Source of the DNA: Streptomyces sp. NBC_01341
GTDB lineage: Bacteria > Actinomycetota > Actinomycetes > Streptomycetales > Streptomycetaceae
Reading direction: 5' to 3'
Assembly: GCF_035946055.1 (NCBI RefSeq)
Contig: NZ_CP108364.1
Span: 4,402,001-4,466,000 of the forward strand
DNA: 64,000 nucleotides
The stretch's first letter is position 1. Each line of letters begins with the position of its first letter. Below are positions 34,296 through 43,977 of the stretch, in pieces. Made by a program: the position numbers and the translations under genes. Under the pieces are notes generated by a model. It was not told the origin of the DNA and did no database searches. It saw only the letters and a list, made by a program, of their open reading frames with translations.

Positions 34296-34360
34296 CCACC
34301 CGCCCCGGCCGAGACCCCCCGGCGGCCCCGCCGGGCGAACACGACGAAAGCTGCCTCCGG

Positions 34361-35542
34361 ATGACGACGAGCACGACGACCGCCATCACCCACATCGCGA
34401 ACCTGGTCACCAACGACCCCTCCCTCGGCGACGGGACCCCCCTGGGCCTGATCCAGGACGCGGCCGTCGTCATCGAGGGCGACCGCATCGTGTGGACCGG
34501 TGAGTCCAGCAGAACACCTGCCACTGACAACGCCGTCGACGCCGGCGGCCGGGCCGTGATCCCCGGCTTCGTCGACTCGCACTCCCACCTGGTCTTCGCC
34601 GGGGACCGCACCGCCGAGTTCAACGCCCGTATGTCCGGCCGCGCCTACTCCGCCGGAGGCATCCGCACCACCGTGGCCGCCACGCGCGCAGCGTCCGACG
34701 AGGAGCTGTCCGCCAACGTCGCCCGCTATCTGGCCGAGGCGCTCCGCCAGGGCACCACCACCTTCGAGACCAAGTCCGGTTACGGCCTCACCGTCGAGGA
34801 CGAGGCACGCGCCCTGCGCATCGCCGCCCGGCACACCGACGAGGTCACCTACCTCGGCGCCCACATCGTCTCCCCCGACTACGCCGACGACCATGCCGGT
34901 TACGTGGACCTGGTCACCGGCCCGATGCTGGACGCCTGCGCCCCGCACGCCCGATGGATCGACGTCTTCTGCGAGCGGGGCGCCTTCGACGAGGACCAGG
35001 CGCGCACGATCCTCACCGCGGGCCTGGCCAGGGGACTGCAGGCCCGGATTCACGCCAACCAGCTCGGCCACGGCCCCGGCGTCCGGCTGGCGGTCGAACT
35101 CGGTGCCGCGTCGGCCGACCACTGCACGCACCTCACCGACGCCGACCTCGAGGCGCTCGGGCAGGGCGACACGGTCGCCACCCTGCTGCCCGGTGCGGAG
35201 TTCTCGACCCGTGCCGCCTGGCCGGACGCCCGCCGCATCCTCGGCGCGGGCGCCACAGTGGCGCTGTCCACGGACTGCAACCCGGGCTCCTCCTTCACCT
35301 CGTCCATGCCGTTCTGCATCGCCCTCGCCGTGCGCGACATGGGGATGACGCCCGACGAGGCGCTGTGGTCCGCCACCGCCGGAGGCGCGGCCGCGCTGCG
35401 CCGCACCGATGTCGGCCGCGTCACGCCGGGTGCCCGCGCCGACCTCGTGCTCCTCGACGCGCCGAGCCATGTCCACCTCGCCTACCGGCCGGGGGTCCCC
35501 CTGGTCCACGCGGTGTGGCGAAGCGGCAGGCGGGTCCTCTGA
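34361..35542 (+). CDS. hutI: Imidazolonepropionase
   Basis: 393-residue metal-dependent amidohydrolase that opens imidazolone-5-propionate to N-formimino-L-glutamate, step three of histidine degradation. Key blocks are DSHSHLVFAGDR (metal-binding), HANQLGHGPG and STDCNPGSSFTSSMPF. Length is typical. The frame is open far upstream, but ATG 34361 with a weak purine box starts the conserved sequence, 65 bp after hutF. Last gene of the hut operon, followed by a hairpin. Confidence 0.96.
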   Translation: MTTSTTTAITHIANLVTNDPSLGDGTPLGLIQDAAVVIEGDRIVWTGESSRTPATDNAVDAGGRAVIPGFVDSHSHLVFAGDRTAEFNARMSGRAYSAGGIRTTVAATRAASDEELSANVARYLAEALRQGTTTFETKSGYGLTVEDEARALRIAARHTDEVTYLGAHIVSPDYADDHAGYVDLVTGPMLDACAPHARWIDVFCERGAFDEDQARTILTAGLARGLQARIHANQLGHGPGVRLAVELGAASADHCTHLTDADLEALGQGDTVATLLPGAEFSTRAAWPDARRILGAGATVALSTDCNPGSSFTSSMPFCIALAVRDMGMTPDEALWSATAGGAAALRRTDVGRVTPGARADLVLLDAPSHVHLAYRPGVPLVHAVWRSGRRVL

Positions 35543-35606
35543 CCGGTCGGGCCCGCAGGTCCGCGATCGCAGGCACGCCCCGAGGGCGGGCGCGCCGGGC
35601 AGGACA

Positions 35607-35648
35607 TGCGGAAGGACCCGCCCGTCGACCGGGTCGGGTCCTTCCGCA
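35607..35648. terminator. Bidirectional terminator between hutI and the sigma factor gene
   Basis: Perfect 14-bp arms (35607-35620 and 35635-35648) in the gap between converging genes. Confidence 0.88.
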
Positions 35649-35677
35649 AGGCTGTTCCGCAGTGATCGGAGCACCGG

Positions 35678-36664
35678 TCACTCGTCGAGGGTCAGGCCCT
35701 TCCTGAGCTTGACGAGCGTCCGGGAGAGCAGCCGGGAGACGTGCATCTGGGAGATGCCCAGCTCCTCACCGATCTCGGACTGCGTCATGTTGGCGACGAA
35801 GCGCAGCGACAGGATCGTGCGGTCGCGGGACGGCAGCGAGGCGATGAGCGGCTTGAGGGACTCGACGTACACGATGCCTTCGAGACCGTTGTCCTCGTAG
35901 CCGATGCGGTCCGCGAGGGCGCCGTCGTTGCCGTCGTCGTGGTCGTCGTGCTTGGCGTCCAGCGAGCTCGCGGTGTACGCGTTGCTCGCGGCCATGCCCT
36001 CGACGACCTCGTCCCGGCCGATGCCGAGGCGCTCGGCGAGTTCGGCGACCGTGGGCGCGCGGTCCAGCTTCTGGGCCAGTTCGTCGCCGGCCTTGGCGAG
36101 GTCGAGCCGCAGTTCCTGGAGCCGGCGCGGGACGCGCACGGACCAACTGGTGTCGCGGAAGAAGCGCTTGATCTCGCCGACGATGGTGGGCATCGCGAAC
36201 GTCGGGAACTCCACGCCCCGGCTGAGCTCGAAGCGGTCGATCGCCTTGATCAGGCCGATCGTGCCGACCTGGACGATGTCCTCCATCGGCTCGCTGCGGG
36301 AGCGGAACCGGGCGGCGGCGAACTTGACCAGCGCGAGGTTGAGTTCGACGAGGGTGTTGCGGACGTACGCGTGCTCGTGCGTGCCCTCTTCGAGGGCTTC
36401 GAGCCGTGCGAAGAGCGTCTTGGACAATGCCCTGGCGTCGACCGCGCCGATCCCGGCGTAGTGCGGGATCTCGGGGAGGTCGTCGAGCCCTTCGCCCGGG
36501 CGGTCGTCTTCGGTGGCACGGCCGTCCGTTGTCCGGACGGTGTCTGTGGTGCTGATGCGCGGGCCGGGTACGGCGCCCGCTGCAGCGGAGTCGGAATCGG
36601 TCGGTCCCTGAGGACATGCCGACGTCGCGGTGCGGGTACGCGATACGTCGAGCCGGGGTGACAT
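35678..36664 (-). CDS. SigB/SigF/SigG-type alternative sigma factor
   Basis: 328-residue RNA polymerase sigma factor. Region 2 has EPMEDIVQVGTIGLIKAIDRFE; region 3 has the ELAQKLDRAPTVAELAERLGI helices; region 4 ends SQMHVSRLLSRTLVKLRKGL with SEIGEELGISQMHVSRLLSR as the -35-recognition helix-turn-helix. An extra acidic N-terminus of ~75 residues is present. ATG 36664 has GGAGGAG upstream. It diverges from STAS and HATPase genes that look like its antagonist and anti-sigma kinase. I recall the syntenic S. coelicolor gene as sigI. Probable role: stress or developmental transcription. Confidence 0.92.
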   Translation of the reverse strand: MSPRLDVSRTRTATSACPQGPTDSDSAAAGAVPGPRISTTDTVRTTDGRATEDDRPGEGLDDLPEIPHYAGIGAVDARALSKTLFARLEALEEGTHEHAYVRNTLVELNLALVKFAAARFRSRSEPMEDIVQVGTIGLIKAIDRFELSRGVEFPTFAMPTIVGEIKRFFRDTSWSVRVPRRLQELRLDLAKAGDELAQKLDRAPTVAELAERLGIGRDEVVEGMAASNAYTASSLDAKHDDHDDGNDGALADRIGYEDNGLEGIVYVESLKPLIASLPSRDRTILSLRFVANMTQSEIGEELGISQMHVSRLLSRTLVKLRKGLTLDE

Positions 36665-36957
36665 GCTTCTCCTCCATCGTTCTCGGCATATGGCTGCCGA
36701 TGCCCATACGTGTTCGTGCGGTGAAGCGGCGCCTCCGAAGCCGATCGGGTTTCCAGGTGGTGATGTCCCTCTACCCTTACCCGGTCCAACCCGTGAGTGA
36801 CAAGCTCCAAATGCACGCGTATGTCCGGTTTGTGGAGTTCTTCGACTACCGTGTGGCGAGGGAAACGCGTAATGTTCCACGCACGTCGGGGGTAGCCACG
36901 ATGAAGCCGCGCACACAGGGTGCCGCGGGTAGTGACGGACGGCGAAGAGGGACAGCG

Positions 36958-37326
36958 ATGGACCGCGGGACGGTCGGGAGCGCGAACCGGGGTCGGCTGA
37001 ATGTCGAGGTCCGGAGCGAAGGGCGCAGCGAAGTCGTGACGCCGGCGGGTGAGCTCGATCACCACACCGCCGATCTGCTCAGGGAGCCCCTGGAGAACGC
37101 GATCGAGCAAGGTCGCACGCGCCTCGTGGTCGACTGCACGCGGCTCGACTTCTGCGATTCCACGGGACTGAACGTGCTGCTCGGCGCGCGCCTCAAGGCC
37201 GAAGCCGCCGGCGGCGGGGTCCACCTGGCCGGAATGCAGCCCGTGGTGGCCCGCGTCTTCGAGATCACGGGAGCGGAAGCGGTATTCACCGTGCACGCTT
37301 CGCTCGAAGACGCTCTGAACAGCTGA
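36958..37326 (+). CDS. STAS-domain anti-anti-sigma factor
   Basis: 122-residue single STAS-domain protein. The phosphorylatable serine sits in DFCDSTGLNVLL, the standard site for an anti-sigma kinase. ATG 36958 with AGAGGGA is preferred; ATG 36901 would add 19 residues. It is flanked by the sigma factor (divergent) and an HATPase-type kinase (downstream), the layout of a partner-switching module: dephosphorylated antagonist binds the kinase and frees sigma. From memory it corresponds to ArsI of S. coelicolor. Confidence 0.9.
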   Translation: MDRGTVGSANRGRLNVEVRSEGRSEVVTPAGELDHHTADLLREPLENAIEQGRTRLVVDCTRLDFCDSTGLNVLLGARLKAEAAGGGVHLAGMQPVVARVFEITGAEAVFTVHASLEDALNS

Positions 37327-37525
37327 GACGGCCGCCCCTCATGTCCCTTCCGGGTCTCTGTGGCCCCGGCTGTCGCCCGAGTCACGCTGTTGGCGTAGCC
37401 GAAGTGGGTGTTGTCACCATTCGGCAGGGCAGGAGAGACCCCGTCGGGGTCAAGAAGCCCGCACACTCTGTATCTGATCAATATCTGTTCGTGGCAACAC
37501 GGTGAATCGGTGAGGTGAAGCGCTG

Positions 37526-38020
37526 ATGAGCACCACCCGGCAGCATCCGCCGGGCGGCCTCGGCCGCGAGCCGGACGGTACGGGCACTGCCTCTGCCGCC
37601 CCGGCCGACCGGCAGTGGCGCACGCTCTCGCTGAGGGACGCCAGCGGCATCGTGCCCACGGCCCGCGACTTCGCCCGGCAGGCGCTCCACGACTGGGGCT
37701 GGCTGCCGGCGACGGGCGCGGACAGGCGTGCCGCCGCCGAGGACGTCCTGCTGGTCGTCTCCGAGCTCGTGACGAACGCCTGCCTGCACGCGGGCGGTCC
37801 CGAGGAGATCCGCCTCGGCCACTCGCCCAAAGCGCTCAGGGTCGAGGTAGTCGACGCCGGTGCGGGCCAGCCCGCGCCGCGTACGCCGCACCGCGCCGGG
37901 CGCCCGGGCGGGCACGGCATGTTCATCGTGCAGCGGCTGTGCCTGGACTGGGGCGTGACGCGCACGCCGGACACCCCGGGCAAGACCGTCTGGGCGGAGC
38001 TCGCCGCACCACCCGCGTAG
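37526..38020 (+). CDS. HATPase anti-sigma factor (serine kinase)
   Basis: 164-residue GHKL-fold protein. The N box is SELVTNACLHAGG, the G1 box VVDAGAGQPAP and the G2 box GRPGGHGMFIVQRL. This is the RsbW/SpoIIAB-like class that binds a sigma factor and phosphorylates its antagonist. ATG 37526 follows GAGGTGAAG. It lies 200 bp after the STAS gene. GTTG (37389-37392) and GGGTGT (37406-37411) upstream weakly resemble a SigB-type promoter, which would give autoregulation. Corresponds from memory to PrsI of S. coelicolor. Confidence 0.88.
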   Translation: MSTTRQHPPGGLGREPDGTGTASAAPADRQWRTLSLRDASGIVPTARDFARQALHDWGWLPATGADRRAAAEDVLLVVSELVTNACLHAGGPEEIRLGHSPKALRVEVVDAGAGQPAPRTPHRAGRPGGHGMFIVQRLCLDWGVTRTPDTPGKTVWAELAAPPA

Positions 38021-38073
38021 TCCCGGCCGTCCTCCCCGCGTCACGGGCGAACGGACGTCCCACGCAGACGAAT

Positions 38074-38108
38074 CAGGGCCGCCGCACCCGATCGGTGCGG
38101 CGGCCCTG
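38074..38108. terminator. Bidirectional terminator
   Basis: Perfect 15-bp arms (38074-38088 and 38094-38108) with a 5-nt loop between converging HATPase and peptide-transporter genes. Confidence 0.9.
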
Positions 38109-38130
38109 TCGTGTGTCCGGACGGGGGGTG

Positions 38131-39621
38131 TCAGCGGACGTTGCCCATGAGGGCCTTGACCTTGCCGCGGTACATGAAGATCGCGACACCGGCGACGACC
38201 GCCAGCGCGGCCTGGAGCGCCACGATGCCGTTGCCGTTCAGGTCGACTCCCGCGATGGACAGCAGGCCCGTGGTGCAGTCACCCGCGGTGACGGCCAGGA
38301 ACCAGATACCCATCATCTGGCTGGCGTACTTGGCCGGGGCCATCTTCGTGGTGACCGAGAGGCCGACCGGGGAGAGCGTCAGCTCCGCGACCGTCTGCAC
38401 GAAGTAGATCGCGACGAGCCACAACGCGGCGGCCTTGTGGCCGTCGCCCGCGATGGTCAGCGGCGCCAGGAAGAGGAAGAACGACGCACCGACGAGCACC
38501 AGACCGGAGCTGAACTTCACGATGGTGCTGGGTTCCTTGCCCCGCCGGTTCAGCGCGATCCAGAAGGCGGCGAAGACCGGGGCCAGAGCCATGATCAGGA
38601 CCGGGTTGACCGACTGGTACCAGGAGACGGGGAAGCCCCAGCCCAGGACCGAGTTCTCCGCCGAGGAGTCGGCGAAGATCGCGAGGGTCGAACCGCCCTG
38701 GTCGTAGATCATCCAGAAGATGGCGGCGGCCACGAAGAACCAGATGTATCCGGACATCTTCTTCTGCTCGGTGTCGCTGAGGTCCTTGTCGCGCTTGATG
38801 CGCGCCAGGACCACGACCGGGATGACGAGACCGGCGACGGTGATCGGGACCAGCAGCCAGTTGAGCGTGTAGACGCCGGTGACGACCGTGCCGATGTAGA
38901 AGACGGCCGCGACGCCGAGCCAGATCATCGACTTGCGCAGCGTGGAGGCACGCTCGTCGGCGGACAGCGGCTTGGGCACGACCAGGCTGCGCTGGTCCAG
39001 GTGCCGGGTGCCGAGCAGGAACTGGGCGACGCCGAGTCCCATGCCGACGGCCGCGAGCGCGAACCCGAGGTGCCAGTTCACGTCCTCGCCGACGGTGCCG
39101 ATGATCAGCGGTGCGGCGAAGGCACCCATGTTGATGCCCATGTAGAAGATCGTGAAGCCACCGTCGCGGCGCGGGTCGTCCGGGCCGTCGTAGAGGTGGC
39201 CGACCATCGTGGAGATGTTGGACTTCAGCAGACCGGAGCCGATCGCCACCAGGCCGAGCCCGGCGAAGAACGTTCCCTGGGTCGGCAGGGCCAGCGTCAC
39301 GTGGCCGAGCATGATGACGCCGCCGGCGATGGCGACGGTCTTGCGGGGACCCCAGACACGGTCACCGAACCAGCCGCCGGGCATGGCGAGCAGGTACACC
39401 AGCGACAGGTAGACCGAGTAGATCGCCGTGGCCGTGGCGGGGTTCATGTGAAGCCCGTTGGGAGCGATCAGGTAGAGCGGGAGGAGGGCGCGCATGCCGT
39501 AGTAGCTGAAACGCTCCCACATCTCCGTCATGAAGAGAGTGGCCAGGCCGCGGGGGTGGCCGAAGAAGGTCTTCTGCGAACCAGTCGTACTGGCCGAGGC
39601 CTTCGTCAGGCTTGACGCCAT
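38131..39621 (-). CDS. POT/PTR-family proton-dependent peptide transporter
   Basis: 496-residue membrane protein with about 12-14 hydrophobic helices. The first helix carries the POT signature MTEMWERFSYYGMRALLPLYL (within ExxERFxYYG), and PGGWFGDRVWGPRK gives the second MFS loop. Expected to import di- and tripeptides with protons. ATG 39621 is the chosen start; the reading frame continues upstream without support. A 494-bp gap precedes it. No dedicated regulator is adjacent apart from the divergent two-component system. Confidence 0.93.
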   Translation of the reverse strand: MASSLTKASASTTGSQKTFFGHPRGLATLFMTEMWERFSYYGMRALLPLYLIAPNGLHMNPATATAIYSVYLSLVYLLAMPGGWFGDRVWGPRKTVAIAGGVIMLGHVTLALPTQGTFFAGLGLVAIGSGLLKSNISTMVGHLYDGPDDPRRDGGFTIFYMGINMGAFAAPLIIGTVGEDVNWHLGFALAAVGMGLGVAQFLLGTRHLDQRSLVVPKPLSADERASTLRKSMIWLGVAAVFYIGTVVTGVYTLNWLLVPITVAGLVIPVVVLARIKRDKDLSDTEQKKMSGYIWFFVAAAIFWMIYDQGGSTLAIFADSSAENSVLGWGFPVSWYQSVNPVLIMALAPVFAAFWIALNRRGKEPSTIVKFSSGLVLVGASFFLFLAPLTIAGDGHKAAALWLVAIYFVQTVAELTLSPVGLSVTTKMAPAKYASQMMGIWFLAVTAGDCTTGLLSIAGVDLNGNGIVALQAALAVVAGVAIFMYRGKVKALMGNVR

Positions 39622-40115
39622 GGTCGATCCTTGCTGGTCGGGACGCGCCGCCTCGAAAGCGATGCGCGCCCGGTGGGGGGTAGCCGGCACCGTCGCGGAC
39701 GTGCCCCGCCCCTGACGCCTCGAGGGGATCCGATCCGGTCGCCCGCTCCGTGGAGGAGTTCGGGGGCGGAGTCGTGGGGGACAGACCGCTCCGGGATCCA
39801 CGCCCGGCGCGCGTCGTCGCGCTCCGGGCCCGGCCCACAGGTCATTCACTGAGGGGGGCCGGTGAGGGGACCGGCCCGTACACAAAAGTCACTCTTGGCA
39901 CGAAAAGCTGCTCAAGGGTCCTTCAGTGGTGCAACAGGCGTCGAGCCACCATACGACATGACACGCGGCGATATGAAAGGACTTGAGACATGGATCACAG
40001 GTTCTGATGGAACCAAGGTCCCACATTCAAAGGTCTCTGACCGATTCGTGGCACTAACCCGCAGGGGCTCCTGAGTGCTTCACCTCGGCGGTGCCGCGCG
40101 GACTACCATCACTGC
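39622..40115. other. Intergenic region before the two-component system
   Basis: 494 bp between the divergent peptide-transporter gene and the response regulator. It is less GC-rich than its surroundings near 39880-40060. It should hold promoters for both sides. I see no convincing gene, tRNA or strong hairpin. Confidence 0.5.
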
Positions 40116-40793
40116 ATGACCCGTGTACTGCTCGCCGAGGACGACGCATCCATCTCGGAGCCACTGGCCCGTGCCCTGCGCCGGGAGGGTTACGAGGTCG
40201 AGGTCCGCGAGGACGGTCCGACCGCACTCGACGCCGGACTCCAGGGAGGCGTCGACCTGGTCGTCCTCGACCTGGGGCTGCCCGGCATGGACGGCCTGGA
40301 GGTCGCGAGGCGGCTGCGGGCCGACGGTCACGCCGTACCGATCCTGGTGCTGACCGCCCGGGCCGACGAGGTCGACACGGTGGTCGGCCTGGACGCGGGG
40401 GCCGACGACTACGTCACCAAGCCCTTCCGGCTCGCCGAGCTGCTCGCCAGGGTCCGTGCCCTGCTGCGCCGCGGTGCCACCGAGCCCGCCCCGCAGCCCG
40501 CCACCCACGGTGTCAGGATCGACGTCGAGTCCCACCGCGCATGGATGGGCGACGAGGAACTCCAGCTCACCGCCAAGGAGTTCGACCTGTTGCGGGTCCT
40601 CGTCAGGGACGCCGGCCGGGTCGTCACCCGTGACCAGCTGATGCGTGAGGTCTGGGACACCACCTGGTGGTCGTCGACCAAGACCCTCGACATGCACATC
40701 TCCTGGCTGCGCAAGAAGCTCGGCGACGACGCGGCCAACCCGCGCTATATCGCCACCGTTCGGGGCGTCGGCTTCCGGTTCGAGAAGAGCTGA
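40116..40793 (+). CDS. OmpR-family response regulator
   Basis: 225-residue two-component regulator. The receiver domain (1-118) has the acidic pair E8-D9-D10, phosphoacceptor D52 in VVLDLGLPGMDG, and the conserved Lys in DDYVTKPFRLAELLAR. The C-terminal winged helix (about 130-224) has the expected TAKEFDLLRVLVRDAGRVVTRDQLM segment. ATG 40116 is chosen. A sensor kinase follows 15 bp downstream. The target genes are unknown; candidates are the divergent transporter and the pair itself. Confidence 0.94.
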   Translation: MTRVLLAEDDASISEPLARALRREGYEVEVREDGPTALDAGLQGGVDLVVLDLGLPGMDGLEVARRLRADGHAVPILVLTARADEVDTVVGLDAGADDYVTKPFRLAELLARVRALLRRGATEPAPQPATHGVRIDVESHRAWMGDEELQLTAKEFDLLRVLVRDAGRVVTRDQLMREVWDTTWWSSTKTLDMHISWLRKKLGDDAANPRYIATVRGVGFRFEKS

Positions 40794-40808
40794 CGTACAG
40801 AGACAGTC

Positions 40809-42074
40809 ATGCGCCGCCGACTGATCAACTCCACGCTCGCCGTGGTACTCGTCGTGATCGCCGTCTTCGGCGTCTCCCTCGTCATCGTCGAGACCCGCAC
40901 CATCAGCAACAGCGCGCAGGAGAGCGTCGATTCCGAGGCCTTCCGGCTGATCAGCGTCGTCGAGAGCCGTCTGCTGGGGGCCGAGCGCATCACCCCCGGA
41001 GTGCTGTCCGAGCAGGTGGACCCCAGCCGGTACGCCCGTGTCGAGATCCCGGGCCGTTCCCCGATCGAGGTCGGCGAGCGGCCCAGCGGCGGCGTCATCC
41101 GCAGTACCGAGACGGGGGAGCAGGGCGAGAAGGTCACCGTCGAGGAGTCCCGCTCCGCCGTGACCCGCGAGGTGGGCAGGACCCTGCTGATCATCGGGGC
41201 GGTGGCCCTGCTCGCCATCGTCTCCGCGGTGCTCCTCGCCGTACGTCAGGCGAACCGGCTGACCTCGCCGCTCATCGACCTCGCCGAGACGGCCGAGCGG
41301 CTCGGTTCGGGCGACCCGCGCCCCCGGCACAAGCGGTACGGGGTGACGGAGCTGGACCGGGTCGCCGACGTCCTCGACTCCTCCGCGGAACGCATCGCCC
41401 GGATGCTGACGGCGGAGCGGCGCCTCGCCGCGGACGCGTCCCACCAGCTCCGGACACCTCTGACGGCCCTGTCCATGCGGATCGAGGAGATCTCGGTCAC
41501 CGACGATCCGGACACGGTGAAGGAGGAGGCGAACATCGCGCTCACCCAGGTCGAGCGCCTCACGGACGTCGTGCAGCGGCTGCTGACCAACTCGCGTGAC
41601 CCGCGTACCGGCTCCGCCGTCGTCTTCGACCTCGACGAGGTCGTCAAGCAGCAGATCGAGGAGTGGCGCCCCGCATACCGGAGCGCGGGCCGAGCCGTCG
41701 TCTGCTCGGGCAAGCACGGACTGACCGCGGTCGGCACCCCCGGTGCGGTGGCCCAGGTGCTCGCCGCGCTGATCGAGAACTCGCTCATGCACGGGGGCGG
41801 AACGGTCGCCCTGCGCACACGGGTGGCCGGCAACCAGGTCGTCGTCGAGGTGACCGACGAGGGTCCCGGTGTCCCCGCCGACCTCGGCGCGCGGATCTTC
41901 GAACGCACCATCAGCGGCCGCAACTCCACCGGGATCGGCCTCGCGGTGGCCCGTGACCTCGCCGAGGCCGACGGGGGGCGGCTCGAACTGCTCCAGCAGC
42001 AGCCCCCGGTCTTCGCCCTCTTCCTCAGCCGGGTCGCGCCGAGCCGCGGGGAAACCGTGCGACCGGTGCGCTGA
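40809..42074 (+). CDS. Sensor histidine kinase
   Basis: 421-residue membrane kinase, partner of the preceding regulator. Transmembrane helix 1 (about 8-27), an extracytoplasmic sensor of about 95 residues, helix 2 (about 122-145), HAMP region, then the H box ADASHQLRTPLTAL with the phosphoacceptor His. ATP-binding boxes are QVLAALIENSLMHGGG (N), VTDEGPGVP (G1) and NSTGIGLAVARDLAEADGG (G2). The sensor domain resembles no family that I recognise, so the stimulus is unknown. Confidence 0.93.
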   Translation: MRRRLINSTLAVVLVVIAVFGVSLVIVETRTISNSAQESVDSEAFRLISVVESRLLGAERITPGVLSEQVDPSRYARVEIPGRSPIEVGERPSGGVIRSTETGEQGEKVTVEESRSAVTREVGRTLLIIGAVALLAIVSAVLLAVRQANRLTSPLIDLAETAERLGSGDPRPRHKRYGVTELDRVADVLDSSAERIARMLTAERRLAADASHQLRTPLTALSMRIEEISVTDDPDTVKEEANIALTQVERLTDVVQRLLTNSRDPRTGSAVVFDLDEVVKQQIEEWRPAYRSAGRAVVCSGKHGLTAVGTPGAVAQVLAALIENSLMHGGGTVALRTRVAGNQVVVEVTDEGPGVPADLGARIFERTISGRNSTGIGLAVARDLAEADGGRLELLQQQPPVFALFLSRVAPSRGETVRPVR

Positions 42075-42118
42075 CCGGACCGCCGCACCCGGCCGCGACC
42101 GCACGACCGGCGCGCGGT

Positions 42119-42637
42119 TCAGTGCGCCACGGGCCCCGGCGCTACCTCGTCGGTGGGCCGCCGCTGCTCCAGAAACCGGTCCGCGTCGAGCACGGCCTCC
42201 TCTGCGGGCAGCGCCTTGAAGACCCAGGTGCGGTAGGACCAGAAGCGGAACAGGGTGGCGATCCCGATGCCGAGGATCTTGAAGACGTTGCTCTGGACCG
42301 GGCTGTTCCACCCGAAGCCGTACGTCGCCGTGTAGAGCAGCCCCGTCTCGATCACCGCGCCGACGGCACTGAACAACAGGAACAGCATCAGTTCCCGGGT
42401 CCGGCCCGTCTTGTCCCGCTCCCGGTACGTCCAGTAGCGGAAGCCCACGTAGTTGAAGAGGATGGCGACGATCGTCCCCATCAGCCCGGCGCGCACCACG
42501 GGGATGTCGGTGGTGCGCCAGATCAGGTTGGACACGGCGATGTTGACGACCAGCCCGAGTGCGCCGACCGCGCCGAACTTGGCGACCTCCCGGGCCAGCA
42601 GCTCAAGCCGGGTCCGCAGTGCGCCCCGTTCGCTCAT
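42119..42637 (-). CDS. GtrA-family membrane protein
   Basis: 172-residue protein with four hydrophobic helices (starting FGAVGALGLVVNIAVSNLIW, and including GLMGTIVAILFNYVGFRYWTY and LMLFLLFSAVGAVIETGLLY). The RYWTYRERDK and RFWSYRTWVFK motifs after helices 2 and 4 are typical of GtrA/DPMS proteins, which flip or assist polyprenyl-phosphate-linked sugars for cell-wall glycan synthesis. ATG 42637. It converges with the sensor kinase gene and diverges from purK. Confidence 0.9.
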   Translation of the reverse strand: MSERGALRTRLELLAREVAKFGAVGALGLVVNIAVSNLIWRTTDIPVVRAGLMGTIVAILFNYVGFRYWTYRERDKTGRTRELMLFLLFSAVGAVIETGLLYTATYGFGWNSPVQSNVFKILGIGIATLFRFWSYRTWVFKALPAEEAVLDADRFLEQRRPTDEVAPGPVAH

Positions 42638-42825
42638 GGTGATGGCTCAGCCCCGTCCGGTCGGTTTCGTCAACCCGGCCATGCTAACCAGCCCTCCCGT
42701 GTGATGCCCGCGAGCCCGTGGTCCCGCCCGGCCGAGGCAGCCCGCCAGACACGTGGAACACGGTCCGGGCGGGGATCCCCCGGTCAGGGTGAGGGGACGT
42801 CCCGCACGCCCGATACCCTGGAGGC

Positions 42826-43977
42826 GTGACGTTCCCTGTAGTCGGCATGGTCGGCGGCGGTCAGCTCGCCCGTATGACCCACGAGGCGGGTATCCCCCTC
42901 GGCCTCAAGTTCAAGCTTCTCAGCGACACCCCCCAGGACTCTGCGGCCCAGGTGGTGAGCGAGGTCGTCGTCGGCGACTACCGCGACCTGGAGACGCTGC
43001 GCGCCTTCGCGCGCGGCTGTGACGTGATCACCTTCGATCACGAGCACGTGCCGACCGAGCACCTGCGGGCCCTGGAGGCGGACGGCATCCCCGTGCGCCC
43101 CGGCCCCGACGCCCTGGTGCACGCCCAGGACAAGGGGGTGATGCGTGCGAAGCTCATGGAGATCGGCGCGCCCTGCCCCCGCCACCGCATCGTCGAGGAC
43201 GCGGCCGACGCCGCCGCGTTCGCCGAAGAGGTGGGCGGCTTCCCGGTCATCCTGAAGACGGTCCGCGGCGGGTACGACGGCAAGGGCGTGTGGGTGGTCC
43301 GCTCCGAGGCGGACGCCGCCGAGCCCTTCCGGGCCGGTGTCCCTGTCCTCGCCGAGGAGAAGGTCGACTTCGTCCGGGAGCTGGCGGCCAACATCGTCCG
43401 CTCGCCGCACGGCCAGGCCGTCGCCTACCCCGTCGTCGAGTCCGTGCAGGTCGACGGGGTCTGCGACACCGTCATCGCCCCGGCGCCGGACCTGGACGAG
43501 CGCCTCGCCGGCGAGGCGCAGCAGCTCGCTCTCCGGATCGCCGCCGAGCTGGGCGTGGTGGGTCACCTCGCGGTCGAGCTGTTCGAGACGCGCGACGAGG
43601 ACGGGACCCCCAGGATCCTCGTCAACGAACTGGCGATGCGCCCGCACAACTCCGGCCACTGGACGCAGGACGGCGCGGTCACCTCGCAGTTCGCCAACCA
43701 CGTGCGGGCCGTCCTCGACCTCCCGCTCGGTGACCCGCGCCCGCGTGCCACCTGGACGGTCATGTGCAACGTCCTCGGCGGCGACTACCCGGACATGTAC
43801 CAGGCCTACCTGCACTGCATGGCCCGCGACCCGCAGCTCAAGATCCACATGTACGGCAAGGACGTGAAGCCGGGCCGCAAGGTCGGCCACGTCAACACCT
43901 ATGGCGACGACCTGGCGGACGTGCGGGAGCGCGCCCGGCACGCGGCCGACTACCTGCGAGGAACGATCACCGAATGA
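42826..43977 (+). CDS. purK: N5-carboxyaminoimidazole ribonucleotide synthase
   Basis: 383-residue ATP-grasp enzyme that carboxylates AIR with bicarbonate and ATP in purine synthesis. It has VVGMVGGGQLARMTHEAG at the N-terminus, DVITFDHEHVP, and ATP-grasp residues in GGFPVILKTVRGGYDGKG and VNELAMRPHNSGHWT. GTG 42826 has a GGAGG box almost touching it, so initiation may be unusual. The TGA overlaps the purE start as ATGA, coupling the two. Confidence 0.96.
   Translation: MTFPVVGMVGGGQLARMTHEAGIPLGLKFKLLSDTPQDSAAQVVSEVVVGDYRDLETLRAFARGCDVITFDHEHVPTEHLRALEADGIPVRPGPDALVHAQDKGVMRAKLMEIGAPCPRHRIVEDAADAAAFAEEVGGFPVILKTVRGGYDGKGVWVVRSEADAAEPFRAGVPVLAEEKVDFVRELAANIVRSPHGQAVAYPVVESVQVDGVCDTVIAPAPDLDERLAGEAQQLALRIAAELGVVGHLAVELFETRDEDGTPRILVNELAMRPHNSGHWTQDGAVTSQFANHVRAVLDLPLGDPRPRATWTVMCNVLGGDYPDMYQAYLHCMARDPQLKIHMYGKDVKPGRKVGHVNTYGDDLADVRERARHAADYLRGTITE

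Noticed and set aside
39862..40074. Short open frame before the response regulator
   Set aside because: No ribosome-binding site, atypical codon use and overlap with another equally poor frame.
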